Part shown: piece by piece, positions 25,098 through 32,879 of the stretch
Layout: each line of letters opens with the position of its first letter
How positions within the stretch are numbered: the stretch's first letter is position 1
From: Planctomycetota bacterium
GTDB lineage: Bacteria > Planctomycetota > Planctomycetia > Pirellulales > Pirellulaceae
Direction of reading: 5' to 3'
DNA: 48,403 nucleotides
Assembly (NCBI GenBank): GCA_017303505.1
Contig: JAFLCP010000049.1
Span: 1-48,403 of the forward strand
Translations under genes and position numbers: made by a program
The notes under the pieces: generated by a model
Told to the model about the DNA's origin: nothing
What the model saw: only the letters and a program-made list of their open reading frames with translations
Database searches by the model: none

Positions 25098-26396
25098 ATG
25101 ATCATCGTGTGCGAAGATAGTGGCGTGGATGCTTTAGCACCGATGACGACCGGACGCTTAGCGTATGCCATTCAATGTGGCGGCTATCAGCTCTATGACT
25201 TGCTGCTTGAGTTGTCGCGAAAAATTGCATCCATCCCTGGTGAAACAGGTCAGTTATTTGGTATCGCTCGCCCCTATCTGCACGCCATTCAAGACGCAGA
25301 CTACTCGTCCGTTCAAAGCCTACAATCCGAATCGCTGAATGCTTCCGCCCGCCCTACATTGCTCATCAACGCGAGACTTCTGCCTGTGATGTCCTATGTT
25401 GAGGCATTAGTCAAGCTCGTACAAACGACTAGCGGCGACGCACAATCCAGCAGTGGTGTGGTGATGTGCGGCGATCAAGTGGCCGCAGTTGTTCGTCCAC
25501 CTTGGTCCATCGAGCAAATTCGCAAAGCGGGCTATGACGGTATCTCGGATCTGATGCAAAGCGCCAGCTCCTTCAGCAAAATCGAATTGAAGCTGGAAGT
25601 ATTGCGTTGGCCCCACGAAGTAATCGCGCACCATATGTCTTTGTTAGCCAGCAACCTTGAATACCGGATCAAGTTGGGTGGTTACGAACAACTTCAAGAT
25701 GGCTTGTTTGTTGCCCCCGGAGTGAAGCTGGGCGACTACTTAGTGATTGATGCCAAGTCAGGACCCATCGTTATTGATCGCGATGCTCAAGTTGGCCCTT
25801 ACACGTTGCTGCGCGGCCCCGTTTATATGGGACCCAAATGCAAAATTCTGGAACATGCAGCGATCAAAGACGCAGTCTCTTTAGGACACACAACGAAAAT
25901 CGGCGGCGAAGTCGAAGCCTCCATAGTAGAACCCTACTCCAACAAACAACATCATGGATTCTTGGGCCATAGTTATCTGGGAAGTTGGATTAACCTCGGT
26001 GCAGGGACGTGTAACAGCGACCTCAAAAACACCTATGGCACCGTCAACATGGAATACCCAGCGGGCAAAGCTACCACAGGTATGCAGTTCTTGGGCTGCG
26101 TGATGGGGAACTATTCAAAGACGGCCATCAATACAGGGATCTTTACGGGCAAAGTTATTGGCGCGTGCAGCATGATGTACGGCTTTGTGACCAGCAATGT
26201 ACCGAGCTTTGTGAATTATGCTCGTCTTTTCGGTCAGGTCGCCACCTTACCACCTGAAGTTATGGTGGCAACACAAGCTCGCATGTTCAATCGCCGCCAG
26301 GTAAAACAGCGTCCATGCGATGTGCAGTTGATTCACGACATGTATCGTGCCACTCAAGAAGAACGAGACCGCTGCACGGACCTGCTCTCGCTCTAG
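25098..26396 (+). CDS. GlmX-type sugar nucleotidyltransferase/acyltransferase-like protein (TIGR03991)
   Basis: The 432-residue protein matches the GlmX type of GlmU analogue. Its N-terminal part begins MIIVCEDSGVDALAPMTTGR and continues AYAIQCGGYQLYDLL. A left-handed beta-helix spans about residues 205-385. It includes the hallmark segments YSNKQHHGFLGHSYLGSW and NLGAGTCNSDLKNTYGTV, shared with glucosamine-1-phosphate acetyltransferases. It may make or use UDP-N-acetylglucosamine, but activity is inferred from fold only. AGGAA lies 7 nt before the ATG. It is co-oriented with the glycosyltransferase and hemerythrin-like genes, with gaps of 42 and 75 nt. Confidence 0.8.
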   Translation: MIIVCEDSGVDALAPMTTGRLAYAIQCGGYQLYDLLLELSRKIASIPGETGQLFGIARPYLHAIQDADYSSVQSLQSESLNASARPTLLINARLLPVMSYVEALVKLVQTTSGDAQSSSGVVMCGDQVAAVVRPPWSIEQIRKAGYDGISDLMQSASSFSKIELKLEVLRWPHEVIAHHMSLLASNLEYRIKLGGYEQLQDGLFVAPGVKLGDYLVIDAKSGPIVIDRDAQVGPYTLLRGPVYMGPKCKILEHAAIKDAVSLGHTTKIGGEVEASIVEPYSNKQHHGFLGHSYLGSWINLGAGTCNSDLKNTYGTVNMEYPAGKATTGMQFLGCVMGNYSKTAINTGIFTGKVIGACSMMYGFVTSNVPSFVNYARLFGQVATLPPEVMVATQARMFNRRQVKQRPCDVQLIHDMYRATQEERDRCTDLLSL

Positions 26397-26486
26397 TTCG
26401 CCCCCCTCGGATGATTTCCCGTTCTCAAATTGCTGTTTTTGATAGGCATTTTCCCCCGCAGACTCGAATTGCCTGCTGCCAATGCT

Positions 26487-26492
26487 TGACAA
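26487..26492 (+). promoter_or_regulatory. -35-like TTGACA upstream of the metF leader
   Basis: A perfect TTGACA is followed 18-20 nt later by an AT-rich GAATATAT. Transcription would begin just at the first leader hairpin. Confidence 0.35.
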
Positions 26493-26517
26493 AAGGCTGA
26501 TTTTGGGAGTGAATATA

Positions 26518-26668
26518 TCATCCGTTCATGCGGTTGAACGGATGAATGCATCTGCGGAAGTCCGGGCCCCCAAATGGGCGTTCCGTTTACCTCCAATCAC
26601 CGTGTAACCAAAGCCCCGTGTAACTAAAGCACCGTACACCCACAAACCGGTACCAGACAACCCCGGTT
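26518..26668 (+). promoter_or_regulatory. Structured 5' leader of metF, candidate riboswitch or attenuator
   Basis: Three hairpins precede metF. The first is a perfect 11-bp stem, TCATCCGTTCA at 26518-26528 with TGAACGGATGA at 26535-26545, closing a 6-nt loop. The second pairs CGGAA (26555-26559) with TTCCG (26581-26585) and GCCC (26566-26569) with GGGC (26576-26579). The third pairs AACCGG (26645-26650) with CCGGTT (26663-26668). Genes for methionine metabolism are often controlled by SAM or SAH riboswitches, but no known consensus was recognised here. Confidence 0.4.
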
Positions 26669-26695
26669 ACCTGACAATACTGAGCACCTGAGAAC

Positions 26696-27577
26696 ATGAC
26701 GCTGGCGACCCATTTTACTGGCACACGCAAAGGCCTATCGTTTGAGCTTTTTCCACCTAAAAGCGATGCGGGCGTGACCACTCTGCTGGAAGCAGTACGT
26801 GAACTGATGGCCTTTAGCCCCGATTTCTTTACCTGTACCTACGGGGCAGGGGGTTCGACGCGCGATCGCACGCTGCAAGTCGTTCAAGCCGTACATCAAG
26901 AATTCAAGGTTCCTGTCGCTAGCCACCTTACGTGCGTAGGTTCCACTGTCGAACAACTGCGCGATTACTTGCGAGCAGCGAAGAACGCGGGCGTTAGCTA
27001 CATCGTGGCTCTGCGTGGCGATCCACCCAAAGGTGAGACCGAGTTTCGGGCAGTCGAAGGTGGTCTGCGCTACGCTAATGAACTAGTCGAGTTGATTCGC
27101 GCCGACTTTAAAGAGCTGGGAATCGCGGTTGCCGGATATCCCGAAGTGCATCAAGAAGCGGTTGATGCGACCACAGACTTGGCCAACTTGAAGCGTAAAG
27201 TAGATGCGGGTGCAGACATCGTCGTCACTCAATTGTTTTATGACAACGCCGATTTCTTTCGCTTTGAAGATGCTTGCCGAAAAATTGGGATCAATGTGCC
27301 GATTGTCCCAGGGATTTTGCCTGTGACCAACTTGGCTCAGATCCAACGTATTACATCGCTTTGCAAAGCTAAACTACCAACTCGTTTTGTAGAAAAGCTC
27401 AGCCAAAACAGCGATGAAAAGTGGCAATTTGAAGTGGGCGTCGAGTTTGCTCAACAACAAGTTTGCGAATTGCTGGAGCATGGCGTACCGGGCGTGCACT
27501 TTTATGTGCTCAATAAATCGCAAGCCACGAAACGCGTTTTAGAAGCCGTTAACTTTGCTGGTAGCGCGCGATCTTGA
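26696..27577 (+). CDS. metF: Methylenetetrahydrofolate reductase
   Basis: The 293-residue TIM-barrel flavoprotein reduces 5,10-methylene-THF to 5-methyl-THF for methionine synthesis. It shows the family's opening LSFELFPPKSDAG with the catalytic glutamate, CTYGAGGSTRDRT, SHLTCVG, VALRGDPPKGE and GADIVVTQLFYDNADFFRF. The C-terminal part has VPIVPGILPVTN and GVPGVHFYVLNKS. The length is typical of bacterial MetF. The ATG at 26696 has no strong Shine-Dalgarno and follows a leader with hairpins. Its last 29 nt overlap the convergent Nudix gene. Confidence 0.94.
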   Translation: MTLATHFTGTRKGLSFELFPPKSDAGVTTLLEAVRELMAFSPDFFTCTYGAGGSTRDRTLQVVQAVHQEFKVPVASHLTCVGSTVEQLRDYLRAAKNAGVSYIVALRGDPPKGETEFRAVEGGLRYANELVELIRADFKELGIAVAGYPEVHQEAVDATTDLANLKRKVDAGADIVVTQLFYDNADFFRFEDACRKIGINVPIVPGILPVTNLAQIQRITSLCKAKLPTRFVEKLSQNSDEKWQFEVGVEFAQQQVCELLEHGVPGVHFYVLNKSQATKRVLEAVNFAGSARS

Positions 27578-28091
27578 GCAAGGCCACACATGAAGGGGCA
27601 TGTGTAATCGTTCCATCGTCGACCCACTGCAGGGCTTTTTCCAAAGGTACCTTTACCAGTTCGATGATCTCGGTTCCTTCGCGTTCCGTCGCGCCAAAGG
27701 TGAGCTCTTCAGCCAGATAAAGTTGAGTTGGCGAGAGGATAGCGGCCGTGAAGGGATCGACGCATCCCAATGGCGTAAAACGCTTCGCAACAATCCCTAA
27801 TTCTTCTTTCAGTTCCCGTTCCGCTGTCGATAACGCTGATTCGCCATCCTCGATTCCACCGCTTACACCTTCGATGGTGATTCGCCCAACGGCATAGTGA
27901 AATTCTTGCGTCAGGTAGACGTTCTTCTCGGCGTCCATGGCAATGACGCAGACGCCTGATTTGAGGCGAACGGTACAGTACGTTCCAGGGCTACCGTCGG
28001 GGCGCAACACTTGATCCACTTGCAGTTGCACCCACGGGTCCCGGTAGACTTCTCGGGTGCCGCAAATCGTCCAAGGTCCATGTTTTTTCAT
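27549..28091 (-). CDS. Nudix hydrolase, ADP-ribose pyrophosphatase-like
   Basis: This protein of about 180 residues carries a perfect Nudix box, G-x5-E-x7-REL-x-EE-x-GI, in the segment GGIEDGESALSTAERELKEE continuing LGI. It is preceded by YLTQEFHYAVGRITIEGVSG. The layout resembles the ADP-ribose or nucleoside-diphosphate-sugar group more than MutT, though the substrate is uncertain. The frame opens with TTG at 28103. The ATG at 28091 is preferred because GGGGA lies just upstream. It is convergent with metF, overlapping by 29 nt. Confidence 0.85.
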   Translation of the reverse strand: MKKHGPWTICGTREVYRDPWVQLQVDQVLRPDGSPGTYCTVRLKSGVCVIAMDAEKNVYLTQEFHYAVGRITIEGVSGGIEDGESALSTAERELKEELGIVAKRFTPLGCVDPFTAAILSPTQLYLAEELTFGATEREGTEIIELVKVPLEKALQWVDDGTITHAPSCVALLKIARYQQS

Positions 28092-28154
28092 GCGAATCCC
28101 CAACCATCCTGGGCTGATTTTTCTGAAATTTGAGAAGGATTACAACGTACCGGT

Positions 28155-28183
28155 TTGGCGTGGACTTCATCCACGGTTAATAT
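28155..28183 (+). promoter_or_regulatory. Possible promoter of the dehydroquinate synthase-like gene
   Basis: TTGGCG and TAATAT are spaced by 17 nt and each match four of six consensus bases. The leader would be nearly 190 nt, so another promoter may exist. Confidence 0.25.
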
Positions 28184-28378
28184 GGTACTAGGTGGCGAAG
28201 GGAACTGCCTAGCAGGTATCTGTCGTCGCTCCCGCCCCCCTTTAGGATCACCCCGTGCATTCGTTCAGTGAACCCAACGGACTTTTTGTCGAATGGGGCT
28301 CATTCCGATCTTGGGCTCGATCAGATCCTAGTATTCCAAATTCCTTGCGCTAGCGTCATTGCCTGAGAAAGTCACCGT

Positions 28379-29623
28379 ATGAGTCATCCCAACGATCAAC
28401 CGAACGCCGCGCGTCGGTGGGATATCGCTTTCTCTGTTCCATTTATGCATCGCCTCCGCATGACCGACGATTGCTTCGGTAAGGATTGGCCTGTTCTCAG
28501 CCAACTTTTCGAAACAGGTGATGGAGAATATGGCGCTCATCAACCTGCGAGAGTCCAAGTTTGGCTCGATCAAGGAATTGCACTAACCAACCCATCCCTG
28601 GTTAGCCGAATTGAAAGTCTATTTGCCAGCAGTAGTGACAACATTGAACTGACCGATCCTGTTCAAGTGATCCCCGGCGGCGAAGAAATCAAGAACGATT
28701 CGATTTGGATCGATCGAATTCTTGAACGAATCAACTATTCGAATTTGGATCGCCGCAGTTACATCTTGGCGGTAGGTGGCGGCGCACTCTTGGACGCGGT
28801 GGGTTTTGCTGCGGCTCTTGCACACCGCGGTATCCGCTTAGTACGCGTTCCAACCACCACGCTTGCTCAAGCGGACTCTGGTGTTGGGGTGAAGAATGCG
28901 GTGAACTGGTTCAACAAGAAAAACTGGAAGGGAACGTTTGCCGTACCTTGGGGTGTTGTCAACGATCAAGAAATGTTGCGATTGCTACCTGATCGCGATT
29001 TCCGTTGCGGCTTTTCTGAAGCAGTTAAAGTCTCATTGTTGAAAAGCCCCTCAGCCTTTGAGTTTTTGCATCGTAACGCCAGCTTGATTGCTCAGCGAAA
29101 TATGAACGCCGCAACCGAAGCGATTCGTCTGTCGGTGTTGATGCATTTAGATCACATCACTCGCGGCGGTGATCCATTTGAAATGCTGCAAGCTCGTCCG
29201 TTAGACTTTGGACATTGGTCGGCCCACAAATTAGAAGCTCTCACTCAATATCGCATCCGCCATGGTGAGGCGGTCAGTATTGGCGTTGCTGTCGATGTTG
29301 TTTATTCCTCCTTGGTGCATGGTTTACCTGATACGGTGGTCCAGGCCACCTTGCAAACGCTGACTCACATGGGACTTCCAGTCTATGATCCCGCGTTAAC
29401 GGAGCAGACCATTTTTGATGGTTTGGAAGAATTTAGGCAACACTTAGGTGGTGAACTCACTCTTACCATGATCACAGAAATTGGACGCCCGATCGAAGTT
29501 CACGCGATCGATCACGCTGCAATGCGTAAAGCGATCCAGATTGTTGGCCGTCATCACTCGGCCCTGTCCGACGCATCAGCTACCTCACCCACATCTAACA
29601 GCACTAGAGTTGTGCGAATCTGA
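28379..29623 (+). CDS. 3-dehydroquinate synthase-like sugar-phosphate cyclase, EboD-like
   Basis: The 414-residue protein belongs to the sugar-phosphate cyclase superfamily. It has an NAD-binding AVGGGALLDAVGFAAALAHRG near residue 145 (given in part), VPTTTLAQADSGVGVKNAVN, the metal ligands in GFSEAVK, GHWSAHKLE and IRHGEAVSIG, and an N-terminal extension of about 60 residues. It is longer than AroB, and the GVGVKNAVNWFNKKNWKGTF segment is closer to EboD of the eubacterial-pigment-like ebo clusters. It could be dehydroquinate synthase proper or a cyclase for another sugar phosphate. No other ebo gene is in the window. Its Ser/Thr-rich end overlaps the convergent addA by 70 nt. Confidence 0.78.
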   Translation: MSHPNDQPNAARRWDIAFSVPFMHRLRMTDDCFGKDWPVLSQLFETGDGEYGAHQPARVQVWLDQGIALTNPSLVSRIESLFASSSDNIELTDPVQVIPGGEEIKNDSIWIDRILERINYSNLDRRSYILAVGGGALLDAVGFAAALAHRGIRLVRVPTTTLAQADSGVGVKNAVNWFNKKNWKGTFAVPWGVVNDQEMLRLLPDRDFRCGFSEAVKVSLLKSPSAFEFLHRNASLIAQRNMNAATEAIRLSVLMHLDHITRGGDPFEMLQARPLDFGHWSAHKLEALTQYRIRHGEAVSIGVAVDVVYSSLVHGLPDTVVQATLQTLTHMGLPVYDPALTEQTIFDGLEEFRQHLGGELTLTMITEIGRPIEVHAIDHAAMRKAIQIVGRHHSALSDASATSPTSNSTRVVRI

Positions 29624-32600
29624 GCCTTGGTAAGGCGATACGTCTTCGCCACGACTTCGGCGTATGCGGCCAACTGCGGTCGATATTTTTCTACTTGCTC
29701 ACGTACCCACGCCTTCTGACTTTCTCGACCACCAAATCGATCTGTTTTGAAATCGATCACTTCAGCAAACGTCGCTTGTTCGTGATCTAAGCTAAGCACT
29801 AACCTATCGATACTTCCCTGTATCAATCTGCCATTCAAAAGTGTGGCGAATCGCATTTCGTTTTCAACTTGCAGTAGCCCGCTGCTACCAACTTGTTCGG
29901 CATAACGTTTGGTCTGGAACAGATCCTGAATTTTGGCATGTTCGAAATGTTCTGAAAACCGCCGCCATAGCTCCTCGATGTCGAGCATCCCCCAATGACT
30001 ACGGTCGATCGCTGCAGCAGCTATTTCCCATTTTTCCTCTTCGAGTTCTTTCATGTTGGCAAGCCATCGGAGTTTTGCCAACCAAGCATGCTCAACCGAA
30101 CCTTCCAAAGCGGCCGTCGCAACTTGAACACCAAAGATATCGCCCACAGTTTCTGGAGCTTTCACTTGATCGCTCCAAGAGAGTGGCGTACCGACATCAT
30201 GAACGAGTCTTGACGGAGAAACGGCCGATTCAATATGTCGTCGCTTCTGAGCGCTAATGAACATCTTCTTGCCACGCTTCAACGTCTCTTGCTTCGCTTT
30301 GTTTGGCGTGCGTTTGGTCTCTACGCCATCAAACAAGGTTGGTTGTTTATCTGTTTTCTTTTTCAGTTTCTCCGTCGTTTCAGAAACAAGGCCCGAATAC
30401 CAATCGGGCTTCCCTATTTGATACGTGACCGAATCTTCCGACGTAAGTTGCGATTCTTCCACCAGCGTCGATTGAAGCAGCGAACCCATCGTCGATTTTT
30501 GTTCGGCTTTACCGGGAGTGATATACATGTAAAGCGCATGCTTGGCGCGAGTCATGGCGACATAGAGAATGCACAAGCTTTCTGAGATTCTCAGGCCAGC
30601 GTCTCGACGAAACGCTTCTTGCCAATCGTCATCCAACATCGACTGCAAATTGGAGTTCATATAGCGCACAACTCCGCTAGGCCTCTCTGTAGGACTGTTG
30701 CGCATTGCTACAAACAGCGGCGTTTGACCGGCCATCGAGTCATTAAGATTAGGTAGAAAAACCGAATCAAACTCCAAGCCTTTCGATTGATGAATATTCA
30801 TCACACGAACTTGAGCAGGTTGCGGAAGGGCCACTTTTTGTCGACGAATATGATCGATAAACGCCAGCACGCGAGAATGGCTTTGCATCGAAAAACTAAA
30901 TGCTTGCTGAATCAACTGTTCGAGCCGAAGCTGATCCCGCTCGTTACACGCTTCCGCCAGCATATTGCAGTATTTGATCAAGAATTTAGCTAAACCCAAT
31001 TCGGCAAGTTCATGTCGCAACCGTAGCGACAGGTCACCAGGATTTTCCAAGAGTGCAGCATCAAATTGGCACGCCAGCGGTGAATGTCGCAAATGCCAAA
31101 CAGATACGGAATGACCAGGATGGTCGGCTATCATCAATAAGGAGAGAATGACTTCGACGGCTGCGGAATCCGTTAACGGATTGCCTCCTTCTTGGCTCAC
31201 ATCCAGCTTGTACTTTCTCAACAAGTCGATCACCAACCCCACTTCATCGTTGGTCCGCACTAAAATGCCAATTGAACCTTGCGGATTTTTCCTGGCGATT
31301 TCTGCCACATCTTCGGCTGCCTTAGTAAACAAAGCGAGTTCGCGTTCCTTCGAGGTGAGCTCTTTATTTGCTGTACCTTGGTAAAGCTGCACATAGCCGA
31401 CCATTTCCTCATGATGAGCAGTATGAGGATTGAAGGCAGACAACCATTTAGCAGCTTCCACAGCACCTTTGCCATAGGCTTCGTGCTGATCAAGATTCGA
31501 GAACACTTGATTCACTGCTCGTAAAACGATAGGACTGCTGCGGCGACTGTCGGTGAGAAATTGAGTGCGCAAGTCGGGTAGTTGCTTACCCACTTCATCG
31601 AACAATTCGGCAATGCCACCGCGCCACCCGTAAATAGCTTGCTTCGTATCACCAACGCAAAAGAAACTGCAATGATCCTGTTTTCGTCTTCGATCAATAC
31701 TCTTCACGAAAGGATAGAGCACCTCCCATTGAATCAAGGAGGTGTCTTGAAATTCATCCAACAACAAATGATCGATAGCGAAGTCGAGTCGAAATCCTAA
31801 ACTCTCCGTATTGAGTCCATCTTCATTGAGCCATTGAGCGAGTTTGCGACTGACATCGTCGAATGTCCATTCGCGGATCTGCCTTTTCTGCACATCGAGA
31901 TAATTCAAATAGTAGCTCAATAGGTCGCGGCTGCTCGTTGTCTGATTTCGGTAAACAGAAAGTGCGATATGCACAGCTTGCTTGCGCACAACCAATAACG
32001 CATCAACAACACTCTCTGGTATCTTGGCTCGACTAAACGTCGGTTCTGGACTATTGGTGGCTTGAATCAGTGTCGACGATGCAATGGACTCCCAATCGGA
32101 ACCGATAATTTGAGTTTGTAGCTTGGTGAGCGCTTTGTTCAAAGAAATCTTGAACTCGTCGTTGGGCTGCAACGCATGAATCGCCATTTCTAAATGGCTG
32201 TCACCAACACCTTGGGGGACTGTCGGATTTTCCCAAGCCTTTGGATCCGTAATACCAGCCAAAGAGGCGCCATTTTCAACGGTTCTTTCAATCTCGCGAA
32301 GGATACCGGCTGAATATTCACCTTTTCCCAATAAATTAAGCATCGTGCGCAATTGTCGCCGGTCATGCTGATCGAGCAACGCTTGAATTGCCTGTTGGCG
32401 AATAGAATTTTCACGCTGTGGATCCATGAGTTGCCAGCCACCCGGAAGTTTCAATTCATAGGCGTAAGCGCGAGCCAACTGCGAGAAGAAACTATCCAAT
32501 GTACTGATTCGCAGGCGATGCAATTGAGCGGTTAGTTTCTTGAGCAAGGATTGGCAATCGGCTTGAGTCAACTGCACATCGATCAAGGAACCGTTGAGTT

Positions 32601-32820
32601 CGGTGAGCTTTTTGGAATTTTCGATAGCTGCTGCGAGCCGTTCCAAAACTCGGTCGAGAATTTCCCCTGCAGCTTTTCTGGTAAAGGTCGTTGCCAAGAT
32701 TCGATCGACGGATTGGCCGGTTACGAGCAATTGCAACAATCGAGTCGACAATTGAAACGTCTTGCCGGTCCCGGCTGAGGCGCGAATGAGTACAGCATCC
32801 TGGTGAGGTACAACGTCCAT
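29554..32820 (-). CDS. addA: AddA/RecB-like helicase-nuclease
   Basis: The product of about 1,088 residues is a UvrD-family superfamily 1 helicase. It has Walker A in RASAGTGKTFQL near residue 15, motif Ia ILATTFTRKAA, Walker B LLLDEFQDTS, GDTKQAIYGWRGG, and motif VI YVAMTRAKHAL. A PD-(D/E)XK nuclease domain occupies the C-terminus with EVIDFKTDRFGG and the downstream YRPQLAAYAEVV. With AddB it would resect double-strand breaks for RecA loading. The frame opens at TTG 32829; the ATG at 32820 gives a standard N-terminus. It starts about 60 nt after addB. Confidence 0.9.
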   Translation of the reverse strand: MDVVPHQDAVLIRASAGTGKTFQLSTRLLQLLVTGQSVDRILATTFTRKAAGEILDRVLERLAAAIENSKKLTELNGSLIDVQLTQADCQSLLKKLTAQLHRLRISTLDSFFSQLARAYAYELKLPGGWQLMDPQRENSIRQQAIQALLDQHDRRQLRTMLNLLGKGEYSAGILREIERTVENGASLAGITDPKAWENPTVPQGVGDSHLEMAIHALQPNDEFKISLNKALTKLQTQIIGSDWESIASSTLIQATNSPEPTFSRAKIPESVVDALLVVRKQAVHIALSVYRNQTTSSRDLLSYYLNYLDVQKRQIREWTFDDVSRKLAQWLNEDGLNTESLGFRLDFAIDHLLLDEFQDTSLIQWEVLYPFVKSIDRRRKQDHCSFFCVGDTKQAIYGWRGGIAELFDEVGKQLPDLRTQFLTDSRRSSPIVLRAVNQVFSNLDQHEAYGKGAVEAAKWLSAFNPHTAHHEEMVGYVQLYQGTANKELTSKERELALFTKAAEDVAEIARKNPQGSIGILVRTNDEVGLVIDLLRKYKLDVSQEGGNPLTDSAAVEVILSLLMIADHPGHSVSVWHLRHSPLACQFDAALLENPGDLSLRLRHELAELGLAKFLIKYCNMLAEACNERDQLRLEQLIQQAFSFSMQSHSRVLAFIDHIRRQKVALPQPAQVRVMNIHQSKGLEFDSVFLPNLNDSMAGQTPLFVAMRNSPTERPSGVVRYMNSNLQSMLDDDWQEAFRRDAGLRISESLCILYVAMTRAKHALYMYITPGKAEQKSTMGSLLQSTLVEESQLTSEDSVTYQIGKPDWYSGLVSETTEKLKKKTDKQPTLFDGVETKRTPNKAKQETLKRGKKMFISAQKRRHIESAVSPSRLVHDVGTPLSWSDQVKAPETVGDIFGVQVATAALEGSVEHAWLAKLRWLANMKELEEEKWEIAAAAIDRSHWGMLDIEELWRRFSEHFEHAKIQDLFQTKRYAEQVGSSGLLQVENEMRFATLLNGRLIQGSIDRLVLSLDHEQATFAEVIDFKTDRFGGRESQKAWVREQVEKYRPQLAAYAEVVAKTYRLTKAQIRTTLVLLDVGEVADASDRAE

Positions 32821-32879
32821 GAGAATCAATTAACCTAAAGCGAGATATAAAGAGTCGATCAAGCAACCGAGGAAGCAGT

